Positions 57,231 to 64,000 of a stretch of DNA of 64,000 nt are shown in pieces. This stretch comes from an uncultured SAR116 cluster alpha proteobacterium. GTDB taxonomy: Bacteria; Pseudomonadota; Alphaproteobacteria; Puniceispirillales; Puniceispirillaceae. The DNA is taken from contig CACOCY010000008.1 in the NCBI GenBank assembly GCA_902625725.1, forward strand, positions 1-64,000, in the 5' to 3' direction. The notes beneath the pieces are model-generated. The model saw only the letters and a list, made by a program, of their open reading frames with translations. It did no database searches and had not been told where the DNA came from. Position 1 is the stretch's first letter, and every line of letters starts with the position of its first letter. The translations under genes were made by a program, and so were the position numbers.

Positions 57231-58670
57231 ATGGATCCGCTCGGACAAACGGACCTTTTGTTTTTCAAAGAAGGCAATTTTGGGAAAGAAAAGGCAGAAA
57301 AAGTTTTAAAAGACGCGTTATTTGGCGCGGATGATGGCGATTTATTTTTAGAAATGGACTTTCTCGAGTTTCTTGCTTTTGATGATGGCAGGCTTAAATC
57401 AGCTAGCTATAACCAATCTAGTGGTTTTGGTTTAAGAGCGATACTTGGCGAAGCCGATGCATTTGCGCATTCCGGAGAAATGTCTATCGCATCTCTTGAG
57501 CGTGCAGGAAAAACAGTGAAAGCTGTTACTAGCGGGTATTCTGGTTCATTAGCAATGTCTCCCTCAAATGCGGCAAATTTACCTCTGTATTCGGACGCAA
57601 ACCCGCTTGACATCACCCCCTTCGATTCTAAAATTGGCTTATTGCAGGAGATAGATACTTATGCACGAGATAAAGACAGCCGTGTGAAGCAAGTGTCAGC
57701 GTCCATTGCAGGTTCATGGCAAGCTGTACAAATTTTAAGACCTGACGGCTACCGGGCGGCGGATATTCGTCCATTGGTTCGATTAAACGTGTCGGTCATG
57801 GTTGAAGCAAAAGGAAGGATGGAGACTGGATCTAGCGGATCTGGTGGGCGTTTCATGTTTGATAAATATTTGCACCCTGAAAACTGGCAGAGAGAGGTTG
57901 ATGAGGCATTACGTCTGGCTTTGCTTGGTTTAGATTCTGTACCTGCTCCTGCAGGTGAAATGGAGATAGTTTTGGGGCCAGGATGGCCAGGGGTGATGTT
58001 GCATGAAGCCGTTGGTCATGGATTAGAGGGTGATTTTAATCGCAAGGGAACCTCTATATTTTCTGGAAAAGTTGGTGAGCAAGTTGCCGCCAAAGGTGTT
58101 ACAGTTATTGATGACGGAACTATTTCAGATAGACGCGGGTCCATAACAATAGACGATGAAGGCACAAAATCTGCTCGAAATGTTTTGATAGAAGATGGAG
58201 TGTTGAAAGGATATTTGCAAGACAGACAAAATGCAAGGCTGATGAATGTTGCACCAACCGGTAATGGACGGCGCGAATCCTATGCTTCACTCCCAATGCC
58301 CAGAATGACTAATACTTTTATGGAAGCCGGTGATATGGAGCCAAATGAGATTGTTTCATCTGTGAAGAAAGGTATTTATGCAGTTAATTTTGGTGGTGGG
58401 CAAGTTGATATAACATCTGGCAAATTTGTGTTTTCAGCATCTGAGGCTTATTTAGTAGAAAACGGAAAAATAAAAGCACCTGTTAAAGGAGCAACTCTGA
58501 TAGGCAATGGACCAGATGCAATGTCAAAAATATCTATGATTGGTAATGATATGGAATTAGACGCAGGGGTTGGAACTTGCGGAAAGAACGGCCAATCCGT
58601 TCCTGTAGGCGTAGGACAACCAACATTAAAGATTGGCGGAATAACCGTTGGTGGAACAAAGGCATCTTAA
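57231..58670 (+). CDS. tldD: Metalloprotease TldD
   Basis: A 479-residue protein of the TldD/PmbA family. The zinc motif is HEAVGHGLEGDF (about residue 259), and the C-terminal active-site cysteine segment is GTCGKNGQSVPVGVGQPTLK cut: TCGKNGQSVPVG. With PmbA/TldE it forms a heterodimeric protease that processes peptides such as modified precursor peptides and the CcdA antitoxin. AAGGAA precedes the ATG. PmbA begins 4.4 kb downstream. Confidence 0.95.
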   Translation: MDPLGQTDLLFFKEGNFGKEKAEKVLKDALFGADDGDLFLEMDFLEFLAFDDGRLKSASYNQSSGFGLRAILGEADAFAHSGEMSIASLERAGKTVKAVTSGYSGSLAMSPSNAANLPLYSDANPLDITPFDSKIGLLQEIDTYARDKDSRVKQVSASIAGSWQAVQILRPDGYRAADIRPLVRLNVSVMVEAKGRMETGSSGSGGRFMFDKYLHPENWQREVDEALRLALLGLDSVPAPAGEMEIVLGPGWPGVMLHEAVGHGLEGDFNRKGTSIFSGKVGEQVAAKGVTVIDDGTISDRRGSITIDDEGTKSARNVLIEDGVLKGYLQDRQNARLMNVAPTGNGRRESYASLPMPRMTNTFMEAGDMEPNEIVSSVKKGIYAVNFGGGQVDITSGKFVFSASEAYLVENGKIKAPVKGATLIGNGPDAMSKISMIGNDMELDAGVGTCGKNGQSVPVGVGQPTLKIGGITVGGTKAS

Positions 58671-58774
58671 AAAGTTAACCTTGATTTTTTGAATATACAA
58701 AATATCTGTTCGAGGTTGGAAAAATCTAAATCGTCCTCTTACTTTTTTAAGTGCTAATAAATGAATGATTAGTT

Positions 58775-60133
58775 TTAATATTTATAATAGTCGAATACCT
58801 TGTTAATATCTTGGTTCCACTTGTTTAAATACAAGTCACGAACAACATCTGATTGCGTAAGGCCCGAATTAATTATTGTTTTTAATGGCTTAAGAAAAAT
58901 TGTCTCATCTTCTCCCTTTTTATTTAAATTCCCGCGATTCTTTAAACCAATTTCAGCTATTTCAATGAGCTGAGAAGCTAAATGAAGAATAGATTGGGAA
59001 CCAATTTGACCTTTTAAGCCACTTTTTGCCGCTGATATTCGCGCATTTACCACATCTTTATGTGTGAATTGGTTCGCAATCCTCTCCGCTCGTTCTAACG
59101 CTTCGGAATCATAGAGTAATCCCACCCAAAGGGCGGGTAATGCACAAATAATTGACCACGGCCCTCCATCTGCGCCGCGCATTTCAAGATATCCTTTTAG
59201 ACGAACATCTGGGAAAACAGTGGTAATATGATCCTCAAAGTCCGACATAGATGCTGTGTAACCAAAAAATTCATTTTTATAATCTGAACTCAAAAAGCGT
59301 CTAAATGATTTACCGGCAACATTTAAATATTTTCCATTTCTATAAATAAAATACATTGGCACATCTAGAACATAATCAACCCAACGCTCATACCCAAAAT
59401 TTGGCTCAAAAACGCACGCTGGAACACCGCATCTATCTGGATCTGTGTCAGTCCAGACCAATGCTCTATTAGATTGAACATTTGTTAGCTTACCATCTCG
59501 TATCGGTGAATTGGCAAATAATGCAGTTGCAACTGGCTGTAATGCTAATGAGGTTTTAAATTTACGTCTCATGTCTTTTTCGTCTCGATAATCAAGATTT
59601 GTCTGTATTGTGCAGGTACGAAGCATCATATCTAAGCCCAAATTTCCGACCTTTGGCATATATTCTCTCATAATTTTATAACGCCCCTTAGGCATCCAAT
59701 TTATATCGGATCTTGAGGCCGTCGGGTGAAACCCCGAACCTAGCATTCCAAGACCCAGCTTAGCTGTAACATCAATCATTTGTTCCAAATGTTTATTCGT
59801 TTCAACACAACTATGATGAATTGTTTTTACGATATTTCCAGACAATTCAAATTGTCCTCCAGGCTCTAATGAGATCGAGGCACCATCTTTAGTTTTGAGA
59901 GCAATAATTTTTTCTTGCTCTCTAGAGGGTGTCATATCATAGGTCTTGCTAAGATAATTTAAAATAGCCTCAATACCTGAATCTCCTTCGTAAGCAACTG
60001 GGCTTAATCTGTCCAAAGAAAAAATAAATTTCTCATGTTCGGTACCTATACGCCAATCAGTGGGCTCTTTTTCTTTGCTAGAGAACCACTCAACGAGCGA
60101 CGAAAATGACGGAGATAATTTATTATCGGTCAT
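58775..60133 (-). CDS. gshA: Glutamate-cysteine ligase (plant/alphaproteobacterial type)
   Basis: A 452-residue ligase making gamma-glutamylcysteine, the first step of glutathione. Markers: WRIGTEHEKFIF (about residue 23), SLEPGGQFELSG (about residue 84), MRTCTIQTNLDY and EMRGADGGPWSIICALPALW near residue 315. This is the form shared by plants and Alphaproteobacteria. It follows rsmE in the same direction. Confidence 0.94.
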   Translation of the reverse strand: MTDNKLSPSFSSLVEWFSSKEKEPTDWRIGTEHEKFIFSLDRLSPVAYEGDSGIEAILNYLSKTYDMTPSREQEKIIALKTKDGASISLEPGGQFELSGNIVKTIHHSCVETNKHLEQMIDVTAKLGLGMLGSGFHPTASRSDINWMPKGRYKIMREYMPKVGNLGLDMMLRTCTIQTNLDYRDEKDMRRKFKTSLALQPVATALFANSPIRDGKLTNVQSNRALVWTDTDPDRCGVPACVFEPNFGYERWVDYVLDVPMYFIYRNGKYLNVAGKSFRRFLSSDYKNEFFGYTASMSDFEDHITTVFPDVRLKGYLEMRGADGGPWSIICALPALWVGLLYDSEALERAERIANQFTHKDVVNARISAAKSGLKGQIGSQSILHLASQLIEIAEIGLKNRGNLNKKGEDETIFLKPLKTIINSGLTQSDVVRDLYLNKWNQDINKVFDYYKY

Positions 60134-60172
60134 AATTATTAATGCCTTCCATTAAATTCCTTATTCGACATT

Positions 60173-60940
60173 TCAGGAGACAGGAGGTTTATACCAATCA
60201 CCAAAATTAGCCTGAAATATGCTTAATGCCGCTATTGCTGCAGTATCACTTCTCAGAATTCGTGGTCCAAGGGAAATATGCTCAGTAAAAGGGTAAGATT
60301 TTAACTTTTTTTGCTCTTTGCTACTAAACCCTCCCTCTGGTCCAATAAGTATTGCCGCCTTTTTCAATCTCAAACTATTTAGTGCTGTCATCGGTCGAGC
60401 TTTATTTATTTCCGATTTAGTTTCATCACATACAATCAACATTCTGTCCACTGGCCAAGTTTCGAGAACAGTTTGAAGCTTCATAAAATTCCCAATTTCA
60501 GGAAGGTCCAAACGCTCGGTCTGCTCCGCTGCCTCAATCGTATGGGAGCGAATTTTTTCATTCTTTATTTGTTTTACTTGGCCGAATTCGGACTGTACTG
60601 GCCAAATCTTTGATACACCTAATTCTGTCACCTTCTGAACCAAGAAGTCCATTCTTATTTTTTTTATCGGAACAAAAAGTATCCATAGATCAGGAGAGGT
60701 TGTCTGAGAAAAAACCTTTCGTTTACAGTAGACTGATATTGATCGTTTACTGGAAGTCTCTACTTTACAAAGAAAACCACCGTCCCGTCCATTAAACAAT
60801 ATTAGCTCAAATCCATTTTTTTTTCTCAAAACTGACGATAGATAATGGCTTTGAGCTGAATTCAACTGAACTATTGCCTGTTCTTCTAGGTCGCTGTCTA
60901 CAAATATTCGTGTTAAATTCATTCTAAAACTAAGCTTCAT
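60173..60940 (-). CDS. rsmE: 16S rRNA (uracil-1498-N3)-methyltransferase RsmE
   Basis: A 255-residue SPOUT methyltransferase. N-terminal PUA-like domain (SAQSHYLSSVLRKKNG), then KVTELGVSKIWPVQSE, AAEQTERLDLPEI and the SAM knot segments LIGPEGGFS and SLGPRILRSDTAAIAAL. It methylates U1498 of 16S rRNA. A second ATG at 60922 is possible. It lies upstream of gshA, the usual alphaproteobacterial order. Confidence 0.95.
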   Translation of the reverse strand: MKLSFRMNLTRIFVDSDLEEQAIVQLNSAQSHYLSSVLRKKNGFELILFNGRDGGFLCKVETSSKRSISVYCKRKVFSQTTSPDLWILFVPIKKIRMDFLVQKVTELGVSKIWPVQSEFGQVKQIKNEKIRSHTIEAAEQTERLDLPEIGNFMKLQTVLETWPVDRMLIVCDETKSEINKARPMTALNSLRLKKAAILIGPEGGFSSKEQKKLKSYPFTEHISLGPRILRSDTAAIAALSIFQANFGDWYKPPVS

Positions 60941-61146
60941 TTCAACTCAATGTAAAAAAAGGCAAAAAAATATTTAATGATGACTGGATATAATGTGTAC
61001 TGAAAATATAAAAAGTATATGCATAATTCCTCTTGTTATCAAAAAATACGTCAAGCATCATATTGAAAAACAGTTAACAAATAATTCCAAATAATGATTT
61101 GTTTTTGTATTCAAAATTCAATGAAAATACATTAAAGAGTAATCAA

Positions 61147-62064
61147 ATGACGTCACCAAATCAATCGTACACTGATATCGCTACTAATGGGTGGTTGTCA
61201 AGCATCCCAGCTTGGCTTCAACCCTATGCCGTTATAGCTAGGCTTGATAGACCTATCGGTTGGTGGTTATTACTACTACCAGGTTGGTGGGCAATCTTAA
61301 TTCATCATCAGACTCTTTTTGAAACTGTCAAATTTATGGGATTATTTTTGATAGGTGCTATTATTATGCGCGCCGCAGGTTGTGTGATAAACGACTTGTG
61401 GGACCGTGATATAGATAAAGAGGTTCCTAGAACAGCGTTACGACCACTTGCTGCTGGAACACTATCCACTTATTCGGCCATTTTTTTTCTTTGCTGCATA
61501 TTACTTATAGCATTGTTAATCTTATTACAGTTACCAGTTAAAGCCTGGATTATGGGTGCTTTTTCAGTACCACTTATCGTCGGTTACCCTCTTGCAAAAC
61601 GACTAACAGGTTGGCCACAAATCTTTTTGGGATTTGTTTTTTCATGGGGCGTTTTGCTTGGTTCTGTAAGCACTACAAACAATTGGCCAAGCGAGGCAAT
61701 GTTATGGGTTTATGCAGGTACTGTATGTTGGATAATTGGCTATGACACAATTTATGCTATACAGGATAAAGATGATGATGAAAAATTAAACATCGGCTCT
61801 GCTGCAATATCCTTTGGTCCTTTCTTACCATTTGGTGTAACCCTACTCTACAGCACAGCGGTTTCATTCTGGTCGTTTGGTCTGTGGCTTCAATTTAATT
61901 TAGGTTTTTGGCTCATAGGAATTGTGGGTGCCTCGCTTCATTTGATGTGGCAAATACGTAAAATTCTAAAAATAGATAAAAATAACGCTTTAATAATATT
62001 CAAATCTAATCGAGATTGTGGGCTCATTTTGACGATGGGTTTAATTTTACAAATTGTTTTTTAA
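61147..62064 (+). CDS. ubiA: 4-hydroxybenzoate polyprenyltransferase
   Basis: A 305-residue membrane protein from ATG 61147 with AGAG ahead; a TTG at 61099 is rejected. Eight or nine helices. The first aspartate motif is NDLWDRDIDKEVPRT (about residue 103), the second is YDTIYAIQDKDDDEK (about residue 215). It attaches the prenyl chain to 4-hydroxybenzoate in ubiquinone synthesis. Divergent from rsmE, with a 206-base AT-rich gap, convergent with argC. Confidence 0.94.
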   Translation: MTSPNQSYTDIATNGWLSSIPAWLQPYAVIARLDRPIGWWLLLLPGWWAILIHHQTLFETVKFMGLFLIGAIIMRAAGCVINDLWDRDIDKEVPRTALRPLAAGTLSTYSAIFFLCCILLIALLILLQLPVKAWIMGAFSVPLIVGYPLAKRLTGWPQIFLGFVFSWGVLLGSVSTTNNWPSEAMLWVYAGTVCWIIGYDTIYAIQDKDDDEKLNIGSAAISFGPFLPFGVTLLYSTAVSFWSFGLWLQFNLGFWLIGIVGASLHLMWQIRKILKIDKNNALIIFKSNRDCGLILTMGLILQIVF

Positions 62065-62078
62065 AAAGGTATATTTTA

Positions 62079-63035
62079 TTACTTCTGTAAATTAAGACCA
62101 ATATATGGATTGCATCCCAGCATAATATTCAAGTTCTGAACACATGCTCCAGCAGCACCTTTACCAAGGTTATCTAACCTAGCTATAATTAAAAATTGTT
62201 CGGTTTTTGAATTGTTAAAACAATAAATTTCAAGTCCATCATAACCAGCAAGACCATCAGCTGACAAAACAGATGAGTTTTTCATTAAAGATTGTCCATC
62301 AAACTCACAAATTCTTATTAACGGATGCTCTCTATATGTAACTCGATAAAGTTCGTAAATATCGTGGATTGTAATATCCTTTAAGAATTGAGCTTTAGGT
62401 ATAGCTAACCTAACTAACATTCCCTGCTTAAACAATCCAACTGATGGTATAAATAAGGGCGGTATCTCAAGACCTGAATACTTCATCATTTCCGGTATAT
62501 GTTTGTGTGAAAGATCTAATGAATAGTCAAAATGCGGGGGCAATTTACTGTTCTCAATTGAGGCAATCATGTTTCTTCCACCACCAGAATAGCCTGAGAC
62601 TGCAGGAGTAACGAGACACAAATCTTTTGAAATATAACCTCCACTAACAAGCGGACGAGATAAAGCAATGAACCCGGACGCGTAACATCCAGGATTACTA
62701 ACGAAGCTTGCATTGGCAATTTTATCTTTCTGCTCCAGGCATAATTCTGGAAAACCGAATACCCAACCTTGTGCTGTTCGATGTGCTGAAGAAGCATCAA
62801 TGACACGACTACCAATTCCCTTTGCAAGTTCAGCGGCTTGAATTGCTGCTGCGTCTGGCAAACACAAAATAGTTATATCCGCCTGCCGCATAGCTTGTAT
62901 ACGTTTTTCTTCAGATTTTCTTTCCGTTTCACTGAGAGAAATTAAGCAAATATCTTTTCTTTTTAGTAACCTTGTTGCAACTTGAAGACCCGTTGTTCCA
63001 GCACTTCCATCTATAAAAACTGTGTTTTTCCTCAT
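62079..63035 (-). CDS. argC: N-acetyl-gamma-glutamyl-phosphate reductase (short type)
   Basis: About 318 residues from ATG 63035. The longer frame to 63143 would overlap the divergent pmbA start and adds unrelated residues. The N-terminal Rossmann motif is FIDGSAGTTGLQV, and the active cysteine lies in VSNPGCYASGFIALSRPL. This is the type 2 ArgC form. It makes N-acetylglutamate semialdehyde in arginine synthesis. ATG 63047 is an alternative start. Confidence 0.92.
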   Translation of the reverse strand: MRKNTVFIDGSAGTTGLQVATRLLKRKDICLISLSETERKSEEKRIQAMRQADITILCLPDAAAIQAAELAKGIGSRVIDASSAHRTAQGWVFGFPELCLEQKDKIANASFVSNPGCYASGFIALSRPLVSGGYISKDLCLVTPAVSGYSGGGRNMIASIENSKLPPHFDYSLDLSHKHIPEMMKYSGLEIPPLFIPSVGLFKQGMLVRLAIPKAQFLKDITIHDIYELYRVTYREHPLIRICEFDGQSLMKNSSVLSADGLAGYDGLEIYCFNNSKTEQFLIIARLDNLGKGAAGACVQNLNIMLGCNPYIGLNLQK

Positions 63036-63110
63036 AAATATTATCATAAACACAAACTTTCTTACCATCAAGCAGTTGCGCAACGCACATTTGCGCGCTA
63101 TCTGATAGAT

Positions 63111-64000
63111 ATGGATAAAACGACAAAAAACATAATAACCCAAATGCTTGAAACAGCTTCATCTGAAGGTGCTGACGCCGCTGAAGCAACTTTAGTTAGG
63201 AATAAAGGTATTGGAGTTGAGGTAAGACTTGGAAAGTTTGAATCAGTAGAACATGCAGAGGATTTTCAAATTGGACTTAGGGTATTCACAGGCCAACAAT
63301 CAGCGAGCATCTCTACAGGCAAAGTTGATGAGAGCGCTATAAAAGAGTTATGCAAAAGAGCAGTTGCTATGGCAAGACTCGCACCATCAGACCCATATGC
63401 TCGACTTGCTTCAAAAGAAGAGCAAGCAACTACATTACCAGAACTTGAGCTTTATGACCCTACCGAATTTAGTTCAGATACCCTAACTGAAATGGCCCTT
63501 AAATGTGAAGAAGCGGCTCTCAGTATAGATGGCATAACAAATTCTGAAGGTGCATCTGCGGGACAATCTACCGCTGAAATAGCTATCTCAACCAGCACTG
63601 GATTTACAGGGGAGTATGAACGCTCTTCTTTCAGCATTTCTGCTTCCGTTCTGGCTGAGAAGGATGGGCGGATGGAAACAGATTACGATTTTACCTCTGC
63701 TGTTTTTGCGGAGGATTTAATTGATGCGAAAAAAATTGGGAAATCCGCAGGAGAACGCACAATAAACAGACTTGGTGCAAGAAGAGCTCAGACAGGACAA
63801 TTTCCAGTGGTTTTTGACAGCCGTATTTCGAAAAGTCTTACCAATCATTTAGCAAATGCTATAAATGGGGCGAGTATAGCAAGAGGCACCAGTTTCCTTA
63901 AAGACAAATTGGGTCAAAAAATTGCTAATTCGTCTATATCTCTAATCGATGACCCCTTGCGACCCCGCGGATTTGGATCTCGAAGGTTTGATGGAGAAAC
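63111..64000 (+). CDS. pmbA: Metalloprotease subunit PmbA/TldE, 5' part
   Basis: An open frame from ATG 63111 to the end of the window, 296 codons, with the C-terminal part outside. The sequence fits PmbA/TldE: GADAAEATLVRNKGIGVEVRLGK near residue 20 (cut: GIGVEVRLGKFESVEHAED), ALSIDGITNSEGASAG, GFTGEYERSSFSISASV, and FPVVFDSRISKSLTNHL. It lacks the zinc motif, as expected. With TldD it forms a peptide-processing heterodimer. It diverges from argC. Confidence 0.9.
   Translation, partial: MDKTTKNIITQMLETASSEGADAAEATLVRNKGIGVEVRLGKFESVEHAEDFQIGLRVFTGQQSASISTGKVDESAIKELCKRAVAMARLAPSDPYARLASKEEQATTLPELELYDPTEFSSDTLTEMALKCEEAALSIDGITNSEGASAGQSTAEIAISTSTGFTGEYERSSFSISASVLAEKDGRMETDYDFTSAVFAEDLIDAKKIGKSAGERTINRLGARRAQTGQFPVVFDSRISKSLTNHLANAINGASIARGTSFLKDKLGQKIANSSISLIDDPLRPRGFGSRRFDGE

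Noticed and set aside
63036-63143. Longer argC start at 63143
   Set aside because: Would overlap the divergent pmbA start, and the extra residues do not fit ArgC.

Overview
The window looks like core chromosome of an AT-rich alphaproteobacterium. The evidence is gene order and gene type. The ATP synthase cluster atpI-atpB-atpE-atpF'-atpF has a b' subunit and is separate from the F1 genes. The cox cluster ctaC-ctaD-ctaB-coxF-ctaG-ctaE-SURF1-thrC is intact. Other blocks have orders familiar from Alphaproteobacteria: mutY / DUF721 / DsbA / smc; helicase-S4-fdxA-carD with rpoH; ispH-thrB-rnhA; sdhAF4 / rsmB-heparinase-purH. Low G+C and dense packing suggest a free-living, probably marine lineage; SAR116-like is my guess and was not tested. 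I saw no tRNA, rRNA, insertion sequence, prophage or CRISPR array.

Layout. 1-6 kb: end of fabI, aroC, then opposing tlyA-dxs-ispA-xseB and an XRE regulator. 6-13 kb: one leftward series with pip, rpoH, carD, fdxA, a TerB-like gene, an S4 protein and a Suv3-like helicase. 13-18.4 kb: rightward acnB and ccmABCD; the aconitase looks Bacteroidota-like. 18.4-23.6 kb: leftward corrinoid one-carbon cluster (corrinoid-activating ferredoxin/ASKHA protein, methyl-THF:corrinoid methyltransferase, divergent MetF-like protein, virulence-factor-family protein, corrinoid-binding protein). 23.8-29.7 kb: yciB, dusA, an EamA transporter remnant, ridA, a SOUL protein, a secreted nuclease, hisD, DUF1491 and sdhAF4. 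29.9-40.7 kb: rsmB, heparinase-like, purH, mutY, DUF721, DsbA-like, smc. 40.8-43.6 kb: Fo genes of ATP synthase. 43.6-49.7 kb: lipoprotein, ispH, thrB, rnhA, peroxiredoxin, DsbD-like, yqgE. 49.7-56.9 kb: thrC, SURF1 and the aa3 oxidase cluster. 57.2-64 kb: tldD, gshA, rsmE, ubiA, argC and the start of pmbA.

How the genes work together. The window is rich in aerobic respiration: haem export for c-type cytochromes (ccm), haem O synthesis and oxidase assembly (ctaB, ctaG, SURF1), the oxidase itself, ubiquinone prenylation (ubiA), a succinate dehydrogenase assembly factor and the Fo motor. Isoprenoid supply (dxs, ispA, ispH) feeds quinone and haem side chains. The corrinoid cluster is the most interesting functional unit: it holds three of the four parts of the split B12-dependent methionine synthase known from Rhodobacteraceae, plus a MetF-like enzyme and one conserved protein of unknown function. 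A catabolic demethylation role is the main alternative.

Three genes that are short or run off the edge were found by direct reading: ccmD (46 aa), coxF (45 aa) and the 5' part of pmbA. Starts were moved for acnB, ubiA, argC, ctaC, SURF1, the corrinoid protein, xseB and others where a ribosome binding site or the family length favoured an internal codon.
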